Below, in pieces: positions 1 through 10,944 of a stretch of DNA of 64,000 nt. Origin of the DNA: Onthophagus taurus. Its lineage: Eukaryota; Arthropoda; Insecta; Coleoptera; Scarabaeidae. The DNA is taken from contig NC_091966.1 of the NCBI RefSeq assembly GCF_036711975.1, positions 8,315,501 through 8,379,500 of the forward strand, given 5' to 3'. Position 1 is the stretch's first letter. Each line of letters begins with the position of its first letter. The translations under genes and the position numbers were made by a program. A model generated the notes under the pieces. It was not told the origin of the DNA. It did no database searches and saw only the letters and a list, made by a program, of their open reading frames with translations.

Positions 1-843
1 TTCTATATGACACTGGTAGACTAACAACGTTTACATTCATCGATAAATAATCGAATATAAAATTTTAAAAAATTTATTCATAACCAATTTTAACCCATTA
101 ATTTTGCCAGCTTAATCAATAAACAATACTATAATTCGATTATTTTGGCTTACAGCTTGGCAAATTTATCTTGGCCAGTCAATGGCGCAGACGAAGGAGA
201 TTGGCGAACTCATATAAATTAATATTAATATTTACGGTGATGCAAGGTTGCTTTTAAAAATTCATAAATCTGATTTGAAAAAACCATCTTCAAAACATAA
301 AATACTAAGTAAATTTCCTTTAAATTGCTATTTATTTCATGATGATATCTCAATTAGTTTTTGAGATACAATCTTTTTACATCTGTTCTTAAAGTTATGA
401 ATAATCAAACATGGTAAAGACATGACCTGATCTCTTAGACGCTGAGGATAGTCTTATTCTTCACATCATACTTTACTGACTATCTTTCGATGTTATGCAA
501 TACAACTGCACAGTGTTGTAGTTACTGCACAAATAGATACCATTCAGCGCATCCCACATCTTTGGAAACGTATTATAAATGTTTAAGTCCATGCTATGGT
601 GAGGACCATGCAGATAAAGCAGGCGAAATAGATACGACATATCCACATCTACCTGGTGAACGAACGGTTTGGTTCGGTGTCAAACTTTCCGAACGTTGAG
701 CATAATTTGAACTTTCAAGCATAATTTGAATGAAACTCTAAAGTTTTAAAAACCTTAACATTGAACGCACAGGTTGCATCTTAGCTTATTTTGCAAAAAC
801 TGCTCATGTTTTGTCTAAAGCAATGATATTTTGTTGATGATTT
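1..843. other. AT-rich sequence, no supported gene
   Basis: No gene is supported here. A 69-codon open frame at 490-699 (plus) is cysteine-rich at its start (CNTTAQCCSYC) but matches no family I recognise. It may belong to the same decayed transposon as the next feature. Confidence 0.5.
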
Positions 844-1278
844 TTGTTCGTAATGATTTTTCAGACATCTGATAACTACTTTCTGCCCCCATATCTGATG
901 TTTAATGATAATCATCTAGAAAATCAAGTGTCTTACGATCCATTCAGCGCAGAATTTAATAATAACTTTAATACTTCATTTGCCTATCCAAGGAAAGACA
1001 TATGCAGTACCTGCAATGCTTTTAGGGTTCAAAAGGCTTCTATTACAGGAGGAGTAAACAGTGTCAGCAGTTTTGTTGAAAAAAAGTAAAGAATATAAAA
1101 ATTTGCCCAAACTCGAAGTTGACCATAACTTTCATTCAAAGAAAGCAGAAAAATTTTATTCCTCGAAGAGGTTCGTTAGAAAAAATCTCTCAAGTCAAAC
1201 ACAATAGAGGCTATTGTAATGGACTTTCAAAAAAATTGCTCACATCCAATATCACTACGAACGATGTTTATTACCGGA
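844..1278 (+). pseudogene. Decayed transposon-encoded protein fragment
   Basis: Three pieces in shifted frames resemble a protein that recurs in insect transposons. They are a cysteine motif (YPRKDICSTC, near 985-1015), a charged segment reading HSKKAEKFYS about 100 bases on, and a later segment reading TTNDVYYRRQLNF near 1245-1275. Stops and frameshifts separate the pieces, so no intact protein is encoded. The order and spacing match a mobile-element ORF I have seen in insect genomes, but I cannot name its superfamily with certainty. Confidence 0.45.
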
Positions 1279-1870
1279 GGCAGTTGAACTTCTGAAAATT
1301 ATTCGGTATTTCGCTATCTCTATAAGATTGCAGTATTATACAATCTTATAAGAGAAAAGATACAATACGAGGATATGTTCCGCATGCCCAAACCAGACCG
1401 TACTTTCTCCAATCTGCTTTATCAACGTTTTCAACCTCTCGTGATAGTTGAGACTTAAATTTTCATAGTAATTTTTAAAATATCTGATATTTGTGCGGTT
1501 TTTATAAAGTAAGGTTTCCAGTATTGGAAAAAAATAACAAAATAAGTATTTATTTACTTAACCTTAGAAATATCAACAACCTTTTTGCAGGACAAATATT
1601 ATCTCTAAATGATGTATTTTGATAATTTATGCTTTCTGAAGCTCATGCCAGAAAAATCGTTAAATGCAGTTGTGGACACTTTAAAATATTTAAAAAACTA
1701 TGAAAAGCCTGAAAAGACAGTGTGAACAGAGAGCATGAAATATAAAAATTCTTTTGAACAATTTTATACGTATTCTTAAGTATAACTTTAAATTGCTTAC
1801 TAAACATGTCTTATATTTTATTAATATTTAATTAATTGATCGTTAAATTAATAAATAAACTTCTTCGTAA
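1279..1870. other. Gene-free AT-rich spacer
   Basis: Sequence between the transposon relic and the receptor pseudogene promoter block. No gene, RNA or clear repeat is visible. Confidence 0.5.
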
Positions 1871-1878
1871 ATTGTATT

Positions 1879-1980
1879 CGATGGGAAACTCTTACATAAT
1901 AAAAATAATAATATAATAGAACTTGCATCTGGTAATTTTTATAAATATTACATCAATAATTCCCTGTAAGTATATAAACT
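1879..1980 (+). promoter_or_regulatory. Conserved odorant-receptor promoter block, copy 1
   Basis: A block beginning CGATGGGAAACTCTTAC and ending with a TATATAA box at 1971-1977 lies just upstream of the pseudogene start codon at 2019. Closely similar blocks sit upstream of the intact receptor (5165-5260) and the receptor stub (10945-11045). The TATA-to-ATG distance is 48 bases here and 47 in the intact gene, which supports a shared core promoter. Confidence 0.6.
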
Positions 1981-2057
1981 AATACAAACATTAATAACCA
2001 CAAATATAATTTGCTACGATGGAGTGTTTACCGCTTGTGAGAACAACTTTTAAAATA

Positions 2058-2350
2058 TTGGTGTAATTATTATTTGTTTCCATCATTCGTATCAAAATAA
2101 AATAAAGAATAAACACAATCACGTTCCAGACAACCATTTTATTAAACGATTCATCGCATCCGCCCATAATTACATTTTTATTTTTGATTTTCTTAAGTTT
2201 TTAACTACGAACAAATGTTTAATATTGATACCAGGCCCTTTTTTCAAATCATGACGCGTTCCTGAAGATGACTCTATGTTGAGTCGAAACCAGTAGAACA
2301 TAAATATAACAATTATCCATTAAAAAAGTGCAACTCTTTATTTTATTTTG
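2058..2350. mobile_element. 293-bp insertion with 13-bp target duplication
   Basis: The insertion is flanked by identical copies of AACTTTTAAAATA at 2045-2057 and 2351-2363. Removing the insert and one copy restores codon alignment with the intact paralogue. The element has no coding capacity and no terminal inverted repeats. It contains a hammerhead-ribozyme-like core at 2262-2295. A 13-bp target duplication suggests retrotransposition, and the ribozyme motif points to a Penelope-like element remnant or a dependent of one. The family is inferred. Confidence 0.7.
2262..2299 (+). ncRNA. Hammerhead-ribozyme-like core motif
   Basis: CTGAAGA (2262-2268) matches the CUGANGA core. It is followed by a stem of GACTC (2270-2274) and GAGTC (2281-2285) with a 6-nt loop, then GAAA (2286-2289). 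A possible cleavage triplet GTA lies at 2293-2295. The bases after it, GAAC (2296-2299), can pair with GTTC just before the core (2258-2261) as stem I. Stem III would be minimal, as in the small hammerheads reported from Penelope-like elements, which act as dimers. One extra T at 2269 between the core and stem II is a deviation. Activity is untested. Confidence 0.4.
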
Positions 2351-2965
2351 AACTTTTAAAATAGCTGGCCTATGGGGCAACCATGAATTAGGAAAGCTAC
2401 ACCTTTATACAATTCGAATTCTTTCTTCCATAGCACTTTATTATTACATTGGTGTTGTTAATCACTTATACATTGTAATAACAGGCAAGTTTATGTACAG
2501 TATTAACATAAAATTTATTACAACAACTTTTGCAGATTCTAACGCTCCTTTTACAGAAAAAAGCAACGATTTTTCATATTTTTGTCTTATTCAGTTTTAG
2601 TAAGCTCTATAGCGGTTTTATCATTTCGAAAAATAGAAGTTAAGGAAATGTTTGAAAACAGAAAATTTTGAGCAGTTTGGATACCCAGAAAATTTGAAGA
2701 GAGTATCTCGAATATTAGATATTTTGTGTGCTTGTCTAGTAATTTATGCAGGAGGTACATCTATTTTATTTATTTTGTTGGGATTTATTCAATACGAAAA
2801 TTGTATAGACGAAAATCAAATTAATAATAATCTTAAACGGTGTGTTTTTTTCTACAAAATATTTTACCCATACGATATAACTGAAGGTGTATTGCCGTAG
2901 TTAATTTGTGAACTGTGTTCATCCGTTATATTCTTTTTAGGTCCACAGTTGATGATTAGTAGTGT

Positions 2966-3480
2966 ATCAGAAGGAGCCTGGTTTGGAAACTGATTTGTAG
3001 ATCAAAATAGATAAATAATAAAATAGATAAAGAAAATGTCAAACTCAATATGTTGCAAATAACAATTGCCAATATCATTACCTGTAAACATTGTAATTTT
3101 TGGTAATAAATGGTGTATACCTGATCTATCTTACAAGAGCGTTTAATTTCAATGTTTGATTAAATCTAATTTTTTCCCTTTTGATTACAAAAGATCGTTC
3201 ACATCTGCGTTAATAAACATTTCTTGGACTATCTCTAATAACATTTCATCAACCAAGTTTATTATAATGGTGTCTGGGCCTTTCATTTCATTAATAGGCA
3301 TGTGGCCATGCAATTGCTTTGACTTTTTGCACAAGAAACTCCTTATTCCTCCAAGAGATAACATCCCTTTAGGATATTCCTGATGATTTCTTCAACAAAA
3401 TTGTATAAGAAACCAACCAAAACGCAATTGGTATTATCTGTCTCCTGGGATCTCAGCTCAATCAAGAATTACTTTATGGA
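2966..3480. other. Spacer without supported gene
   Basis: A 75-codon open frame at 3156-3383 shows no recognisable motif and is probably chance. The stretch may include the 5' part of the retrotransposon relic that follows. Confidence 0.4.
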
Positions 3481-4060
3481 AAGACATAGTGATTACTAGA
3501 TTATCAGTTTTCTTGAGAAACGTTATTATGGATGTATTTGAAGATCAAAAATATTGTCCCACAGTTTTCCTATACATTTTATAGATATTTGACAGAGTGT
3601 GTCACCAGGACTTGTCTACAGGTTGGGTAAAAAGCTGCCCCAAAACTACTGTCAACTACCAGAATCATATCTTTCTGAAAGAGAGTTTAAAAATGTCACA
3701 TACTCAACATTCAAACCGATCTTGGCTAGAATTCCACAGCAGATGTTCCAATTTCAAAAGATTGTAGTTGGGACACTCGTTGATGATACAGTTATTGTGA
3801 TAGAAGACTCAACTCAAATGAGAGTTGTGGAAAAACTTCTAGTAGCAGTTTACAAAATTCACAAATGGACTAGGGACTGGAAAGTATAGCACTAATGCGT
3901 TCTTGGAGGATTTCCCAATCTTGAAGCACAGTCAACAAAATATGTCGGTCTCCACCTTGATAACAGACTGATCTCAAAAGACTCACTCTTAGATAAATGT
4001 ACTGGTTAGTCGATAGATGCTTCCAATTTGATTAAGCCCATCTGGGCTTATGTGTGGTGA
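3480..4060 (+). mobile_element. Jockey-like non-LTR retrotransposon relic (reverse transcriptase)
   Basis: Broken reverse-transcriptase motifs appear in the expected order. FDRVCHQDL near 3588 corresponds to the usual AFDRVWH.GL. A segment with LPESYLSEREF follows at 3660-3690. VDDTVIV near 3780 is a damaged FADDTAI catalytic motif. WTRDWKV near 3865, YVGLHLDNRL near 3940 and IKPIWAY near 4030 complete the set. Frameshifts and stops between segments show a dead copy. The motif spellings resemble the Jockey clade. Similarity to known element ends was not seen. Confidence 0.7.
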
Positions 4061-5164
4061 AAGTGAAGATTCATACGACGTAACTGAAGATTAATTATCT
4101 TCAGAGTTTTTGAAGCTGATGAATTGTACTCAGGTAACAGCAACAATTATTGTAGAAAATCCTATCCAGGATGATAGTGAAACTAATAAATTAGCCGAAA
4201 ATGAACTTTGCAAATACTGGTTCCGATTGAAATTCGTGTTGTATAGAAACTAGTTGTGCCAAATTCACCTCATACAAATACCGGGCGATGATTTCATCAG
4301 AACATGAGAGTGGCTTTACATCGTAACAAATGGTATTACTCAGAAAAATATTTACTAATTACTACTGAAGAAGATTGTGTTAATAATGTCTCGGATATTA
4401 AGAGAATAAAATTATAGAGATTAATCGGCAAAAAGGTAGAGGTGATAGCTATTGGATTGAGTAGCACAACTTTGGTGGCACATGTCAATAAAGTTGGTAC
4501 TCTGTCAATCAAATAAAGATATTACGTTGTATCTCCGGATATTTAAAATTGTATCAACGAAGAATTAGATTGCAGAAGTCAAATCATCAAATCAGTTGTT
4601 TGACAGGTTATAATGGAGAGACCTCAAAAATCAAAGGTTTAAAGAGATGTTTAGACTCTCTTCATTCATTGATTTGATCTATATCTAGTTTGTTGAAAAA
4701 TAGAGCTAAAATTATATGGAGTCTGAAACATATTTAATGTTAAATATGTAATCGTAGAATGATTTAATTCATAGATATGAAAAATAATTATTCTACAAAT
4801 TCAAGAAGCAATTTTATTAATAAAAAAGATAAAATTGTAACCCAATCTTAAAAAGTTATATGTTAACTAAAATTTTGAACAGTTACCAAATTTTAAAATT
4901 TTTAATTTAATGATTAATTCACAACCAAAATTTTTCATGTTGACTAATAATATGTCAGGCTGTATCGTCTATACTAAATCTGATTTAGAAAGCTGTTTTA
5001 TACAATGTACAAAAATGTGATTTCAACTGAAAAAAGAAAATGGATTCTTGATTAATAAGAATAATAAGCTTCTTTGCATATTAAATAGGTGCAATCCATA
5101 CTTTAAATATTTAATTAAATGAACGATAAATTACCAAATAATATGTTACAAGTAATTTATATCG
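4061..5164. other. Probable transposon debris and AT-rich spacer
   Basis: No gene is recognised. The part up to about 4700 is less AT-rich than the rest and may be downstream sequence of the retrotransposon relic. The remainder is AT-rich upstream sequence of the intact receptor. Confidence 0.4.
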
Positions 5165-5260
5165 CGATGGGAAATTGTTACTTAGAAATAATTATATAAC
5201 AGAACTTACATCTAGTTATTTTCATAAACATTTCATCAATAACACTAAGTATATAAGGCA
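5165..5260 (+). promoter_or_regulatory. Conserved odorant-receptor promoter block with TATA box
   Basis: The block begins CGATGGGAAATTGTTAC and includes AGAACTTACATCTAG. It ends with TATATAA at 5250-5256, 47 bases before the start codon of the intact receptor. It is shared with copies 1 and 3, and conservation outside coding sequence suggests a core promoter with nearby factor sites. Confidence 0.65.
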
Positions 5261-5296
5261 ACGCAAGAATTAATAATCGCAGATATATATTGTACA

Positions 5297-6704
5297 ATGA
5301 TGTATTTACCGTTAGTAAGAAAGGTTTTTATGTTGGGGGATGCCTGGGGCAACCAAAAACTGGGAAAATTACATTCATTCATAATTCGAATTCTTTCGTA
5401 TATAACTATATATTATTATATCGGTACTTTTCACCATTTTTATATGGCGTTTTCAGGCAAGTATATATAAAATTTAATTTAAATAAAGATTGATTGTAAC
5501 AATTTCTATAGTTCAAAACGTTGCCTTTGTGGAGAAATGTAATGCTTTTTTTATATTTATAATGCATACGTATGTAATCGCCAATTTTGTGGTTTTGAAA
5601 TATCGCAAAGTAGAAACTAAGAAACTATTTAAAGATTTAGAAAACTTTGACAAGTTTGGTATTCCAAAAAATTTAAAGAAAGTATCCCGAATAGTAGACG
5701 TTTTGTGCACTGGAATCGTGACTTATGGCGGAGTTGGATATGTTTTATTTTCGCTGATGGGTTTCATTGACTACGAAAACTGTATAGAAAAGGATCAAAT
5801 TGCTCGTAATAATATTGCCCAATGTGGCTTTACTTTCAAAATATCTTATCCGTATGACGTAACAGAAGGTGCATTATTGTACCTACATTTAATCTTTGAA
5901 ATGTCAACATCCGCTTTATTCATTTTTGGAACGCAGTCGTTGATGAGTGGTCTTCCAGCTGTAGAATTAATTAACGTTAGAATAGATCATTTAGCTGACT
6001 TATTAAATGTAATGATGGTGGAAGAAAACAACGATATTATATGGAGAAAGCTTCGATTTTGTGTAATGTATCATATCCACATTATCAAGTAAGTACAAAA
6101 TAAGATTTGGTGAATATTACGATTCCAAGAACAATTTCTTAGGTTAACTGAACAAGTTAATACTTATTATAGACCGGGTACTACACTTGTCATAATAAGC
6201 TTTGGAATAATAGTTGGTAGTACGTTACTAGCTGTTTTTGAGGTAAAAAATATGTGTTTTCGATATCATTATTTAGTAACGAGTGTAACTTGTAGGATTG
6301 CACTATTTTAACTGTCGCTTGCTTTTTTGGAATTGCTGGACCAGTAGGTGTATTGTGTTATTCAGGACAAAGGATGTACCAAAAAGTAATTATTAAACAA
6401 TTTTTATTGAATATCGTTAATTTTCAATTTTATTTTCATAGAGTTTAGCTATTGGAGATACGGCTTTTGGATTAGAATGGTATAATTGCAATAAAAAGAT
6501 AATTAAGGATATTCAATTTTTAATTATGCGTACCAAGAAACCATTAACGTTTCAAGGGGCTTGGGGACTGGGTGAATTTACTTTGGAAACTTTTGGAAAA
6601 GTAAACTCTTCACTCATTAACTTCTATTTTTAAATATTTTCTGTTTATAGTTAATGTCGGCGGGATATAAATTTACCAGCTTAAGAACTAGTATCCAACA
6701 ATAA
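5297..6704 (+). CDS. Insect odorant receptor (7tm_6 family), intact
   Basis: A ligand-gated cation channel subunit expected in olfactory neuron dendrites, working with the Orco co-receptor. I read six exons: 5297-5456, 5512-6088, 6143-6242, 6296-6385, 6442-6600 and 6651-6704. They total 1140 bp and encode 379 aa, which is usual for the family. The protein starts MMYLPLVRKVFMLGDAWG and has several hydrophobic segments. It ends with the C-terminal layout of the family: KPLTFQGAWGLGEFTLETF in exon 5 and a 17-residue last exon, LMSAGYKFTSLRTSIQQ. Intron 1 (5457-5511) uses a GC donor (CAG|GCAAGT). This is the only reading that gives matching phase, because the nearby GT at 5461 leaves phase 2 while the acceptor needs phase 1. 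A second ATG follows the first directly. The tuning ligand cannot be deduced. Confidence 0.9.
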
Positions 6705-7939
6705 AGAAACATTAAATTATTTGAAATCAAATCTGTAGCTATAATTTGTTTATTCATATGCAGTTGGATATGATACTGAACGAACCTGAATTAGAAGAAC
6801 CACAGAAAAATTAGAAATAAATAAAACATTTTTAGTTACACAATTAAATTCACAAAATTCTATGATAGTAATTGAAGCACTTGAAAATTAAAAAAATTCG
6901 AGTTTCAACTCCAGAATTTAGAATTTTAGAAAACTGAATAAGTGTTGACTTAAGCTATTAAGCAATGAATTAGATTTAAATATGTTGCAAAAAAATTTGA
7001 AGAAGCACACCACATCACTACAAAACTAATTGGACTTGTAATTCTCAACCTCAAGAATGCATATGATCAAGTGATATAATATTTACATATAATATGCTCA
7101 TAATTACTTTTATTGTTAAAGTAAAACAGTTATCACAATAAAATTTGAAACAAAATACAATACTTTGTTTTTGACACCGCAGAACACATCGAACTCTCCT
7201 TACAAGAAAGCAGAGTCGGATTCATAGACTATGTCAATCAAGAGAAAAAACCATTTGAATTAGGGTAGTTGCTGTTAATATTAACGGTTTTGCCTAGCAA
7301 TGTACCACTTACTACTTTTTAATAATAATATATTTAATAAGAATATCTTAATAATATAAATGTTTGAATGTCAACTCTGGTGCGAATAAGGTTTTTGATA
7401 TTCTCTTAGATATAATCAGTCAATTTGAGTAATCTGCTCAGAACAAAAGCGAAGTTGCTCTTCAGGCTGCCTCATCTTGCAAATAGCATAACCATCAGTC
7501 ATCATCCTAGGCATACACTTATGCCTAAATATAAGCCACAATATATTAATAAGCTACAATTCAAAATCTTGTTAAACCCCCGCAACAATTATTTTTTACT
7601 TGCTTCCGTTTACAACACAAAAGATTTCTTCTGGTCTGAGTTCTCTGTAATTGAATTTGTTTATCGATGATTTTAATTTAAGGCTTTTGCAATTGCAGGT
7701 CCTTAAAGAATTGTATTGGTTTATAATACCTGTAAGTATAATGTAGCGCCTTTTTAATGAACCTTCGGCCACTTTGTTGATTGTGCCTAAGTGTATTTCT
7801 ATTCCGACTTGTCATGAAAAGGTTCTTTATTTCATCGTAAGGCTCAAACCCTCCATCAGTCTGGTCGTTTTTTACACCTTTGCAAATGTCTGAAGTGTGG
7901 CACACCCGTTGTGCTTATTGAAACCATTTTACAAGTCTT
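6705..7939. other. Receptor 3' flank and gene-free sequence
   Basis: A short segment near 6728-6765 (TCTGTAGCTATAATTTG) resembles the segment near 11285-11315 beyond the receptor stub, so the duplication unit includes 3' flank. Open frames at 7425-7670 (plus) and 7678-7905 (minus) have no recognisable motif. Confidence 0.45.
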
Positions 7940-8240
7940 GCAGATAATCATCACTGACGACAGTTTTTCGTCTTCGTTGATGTACTCTTTTTAACTCTTT
8001 TTTAAGCTGATCTAAAAGCTGCTATATAAGTTCTACCAGACGAAACCTAAGCACACAAATATTAATCCCAAAACCAAAATCGATGACTATTGCCAAAGAT
8101 CTCATACGTAAATGACCACACTATAGAAAAAGTAATGTCATTTAACTACCTCGAAATAACTATCTCTAGTAATAGAAATATCAAAGTCTCAAATGATGGG
8201 CTTTTTTTCGATGTTGAGGAGAAAAGAACGTATCCGACCT
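7940..8240 (+). mobile_element. Non-LTR retrotransposon relic, post-catalytic RT segment
   Basis: Reading across small frameshifts gives KSMTIAKDLIRK and then IEKVMSFNYLEITISSNRN. This corresponds to the K(T)K.M.IA.EPIR ... QV..F.YLG..I.S motif block that follows the catalytic YADD in a common insect LINE. No intact frame remains. The same family recurs at 14134-14421, 18180-18900 and 46440-49480. Confidence 0.6.
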
Positions 8241-8289
8241 ACTATTGACGCCTTAAGGATGGTGTAGGTGAAAAGTCTATTTCAATTTC

Positions 8290-8860
8290 TTTCCGTCTCC
8301 TACCCAATTCCCTTTTTCCTCTCTCTTTTAGTTAGATTTTCCACTCTCTCACTTCTCACCACTTTCAATAAATAGCTGTCTCATAGTATCACGTCCACAC
8401 AAGACATATCAAATTTATATCATAGTCGTTGCTTCATCAGTCTTTCTTCCATCTCCTTCACGTGAATCACATCACAAAGTCTTCCACCATTTTCCATTTC
8501 GCTTCGCTTTTCAACATAATATTCACAATTTTATTCACTTCCAAGTCTTCTTTCAATTTCTGCCTTTCCTCGCATCATCTTGGACATGCAGAAACGATGT
8601 GATCCACGTTGTCAACTGTGTCAAAAAATGGCCAGCGGTCACCCTAACTTACTTTGTGTATATTACGGTGTATGTTTGGAGGCTTTGTCAGTATTAACTG
8701 ATGTAATAATAAACACTACCCCACTTCCTCTGGAGTCACTCTCACACTGCCAATAAGTCTTTTGGTTCGCCTCGCTCTTCTTTGAATTCCATCTCATCTA
8801 CCACCCTTGCATGATATGCGGTTTGCTACCTTCGTTCCTTCATATTTCTTTGTCTGTTTA
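8290..8860 (-). mobile_element. Possible LINE 3' fragment
   Basis: On the minus strand near 8575-8625 the reading VDNVDHIVSACPR resembles the C-terminal CP/H knuckle (E..H....CP) of Jockey- or R1-type elements. The rest is degraded. This is weak, based on one motif only. Confidence 0.3.
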
Positions 8861-8884
8861 GCCACTCTCTTCTCTATCATTAAC

Positions 8885-8987
8885 GCCCACTTTTACCACC
8901 TCTTGATAAATTTAACCGATAGATAATTACCATGGTTACAGCGGTTTATCTATCAGTTAAATTTACCAAGAGGTGGTAAAAGTGGGC
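8885..8987. repeat. Fold-back hairpin, about 42-bp arms
   Basis: The left arm starts GCCCACTTTTACCACCTCTT and the right arm ends AAGAGGTGGTAAAAGTGGGC. The arms pair along about 42 bases with few mismatches around an 18-20 base loop. The whole unit resembles a small fold-back MITE. A degenerate relative may lie at 33205-33285 (TTTATCAGGAGGGTGGTAAA). Confidence 0.75.
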
Positions 8988-9425
8988 CTAAGTCAATCGG
9001 TGTTATCCACATCAGCATTTGCAGTGCTTCGGTGAGCGTCGTTCGAGATTCTTCTTATGTTTCTTTATCTCTATCGCATTCTACCATGACTGGCAAAAAT
9101 ATAAAACAAATGTCCTCTATTACGATCACAGTACATTCTCCCCGTGCAAAACAGCGCTGATAAGATCACAATAACATTTATCTCCATTAATCATCTCACT
9201 TTTGTTTACAATAATAATTTATTATAAGGAGACCTCCAATCAAAATAGAAATATAGAAATTAGTTTATTGTACTTTATTGATTAGTTTTATTGCCCATTT
9301 AGATTTTCTTTTCTTAAAATACATTATTATCATCTTGCAATATATGTGATATACTGAAAACTATCTACTACAATTACTTACTAACATCAAAATAAATTAC
9401 TAAGCTAAAAAAATTAACATATATA

Positions 9426-10431
9426 TTATATTTTACAACCATACATAGCATTGACCTTAGCTATATCAGTTTGTGTCATTGCCTGTGACATTCCTACGCG
9501 CCCTTTCCATTTGGGATCCTAAAAAAAGACACAATTATTTATTTCAACTATAAGTAATTAGTATAAGTATATACTAATTAATCTTACATATGGTACTATC
9601 GTTGGTAGGCCGTTTTTACTGAACGCTGTTTCATAGTAGTGCATTATACTACCGTAATCGTAGGGTAATCCAAAATTTGTTAAAAAATCATATTTGTAAA
9701 AATTGTGGAAATTTACAGCCTCCATGTTATTCCATAATATTTGTATATATTTATCGCGATTTATATTGTTGTGTTCGTGATAAAATCCGATTGCATGCAA
9801 AAATTCGTGAATGATGATTTTATAAGATAGACATCCCATAGGACACAGATTTATTATTTGAACTCCACCTTGTCGACCAACATTGGAATAACATTTATTT
9901 TTGTCGCGACCCTATAATTTGTAGTTATATAGTATATTAATTTGTGATTTTAATGGTTGGTATTTACAGTGACATAGATGTAATCCCTATCGAAACTTCG
10001 TTTAGGTATGACCTGAACACAAGTTCTTTTACCAATTTCTTGGACTACTTGATGTATCCATCTGGCTTGTTGTGGAGCTAAAATAAATTTGTAAGTTACG
10101 TTAATAAAAATGTAATTAATCATTCTTACTATAGGAGCTATCCAATACGTAAGGTACTACTTTGTTAGGCCACCTAAATATTGGGTTTTTAAGTCCATTA
10201 CGTGTGGACGATAGAAGAATGTCACCCTCAAATTTTCCGCTATTAAGTAATATTTCTTGTTGGCTGTTCACATCATCTATTTAATTATTTAAATGTAGCA
10301 TTAGTTATTACGATTTATTTTTGTAATGAAAGCTAAAACTTACCTTCTTGTATATCACTTACTAGTTGTGCATTTATAGTAACATTGACTAGAACATATA
10401 AGCTGAGAAGAACAAGGCTTGTGTAAGACAT
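9426..10431 (-). CDS. Astacin family zinc metalloprotease (M12A), secreted
   Basis: A secreted endopeptidase made as an inactive precursor. The exons (minus strand) are 10344-10431, 10130-10276, 9968-10077, 9588-9911 and 9426-9518, totalling 762 bp and 253 aa. The N-terminus (MSYTSLVLLSLYVLV...NAQ) is a signal peptide. The propeptide carries FEGD, whose Asp is the usual zinc-blocking switch. The mature part begins near RWPNKVVPYVLD. The catalytic exon has the zinc-binding signature HEFLHAIGFYHEH and the Met-turn SIMHY with the fifth zinc ligand Tyr. The C-terminus ends IAKVNAMYGCK, typical of a protease-only astacin without CUB or EGF domains. All catalytic residues are present, so the enzyme should be active. 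The introns are 50-67 bp except the third and fourth boundaries, which are of similar size. A decayed inverted copy lies at 13344-13764. Confidence 0.93.
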
Positions 10432-10944
10432 TTTGGTGAATTTGGTGTTGCAGAGGACATGCATGAGAATTTATACAAGAATTTCTCAAAAACAAAGGGT
10501 ACGTGGCAATAAAATGTTAAAATTGATAAACTAGAGAACAATGAGTATTATAAACATTTATGCTTTTACTTTTGTTTGTAACATTTTTAGTTACTCGTAT
10601 AACAATATGTGAAATTGTTACATTTTACACAACAATAAAGATGTATTTTTAACTAAATTCAATTATGTAGCTACACGGGGTAATCTTCATTACACGTGTA
10701 AAGGATTAACAACCACTAAATTTTGTTAATTAAGAAGATTTGGTTACAAAAGTATTTTGAAACAACCACGCTCATTTAAATTTAATTTTCCATCGATAGG
10801 TGATAAAGGTATGGGCTTCATTAATATATAAATATATAAAAATTGTAAAAGAATTGAATGCAGGTAACACAAGTCAATTTAATATTTAACTAACTCAACG
10901 CTAAATTAATAAATAATAAGATCAAGTAAATTGAGTTTATGTTC

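Larger units (their letters stand above)
2019..2965 (+). pseudogene. Odorant receptor pseudogene with disrupted exon 1
   Basis: Paralogue of the intact receptor at 5297-6704. Exon 1 starts at 2019 (MECLPLVRTTFKI), is cut by a 293-bp insertion at 2058-2350, and resumes at 2364 (AGLWGNHELGKLH) to a GC donor near 2483. Exon 2 starts after the acceptor near 2535. It carries an in-frame stop and frameshifts, then a well preserved stretch at 2652-2900 (FEQFGYPENLKRVSRILD, then the YPYDITEG motif), then a TAG where the intact gene has a sense codon. Similarity fades near 2965, and exons 3-6 are not found. The lesions rule out a functional receptor. The family assignment is firm because the preserved stretch aligns residue for residue with the intact copy. 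Confidence 0.85.
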
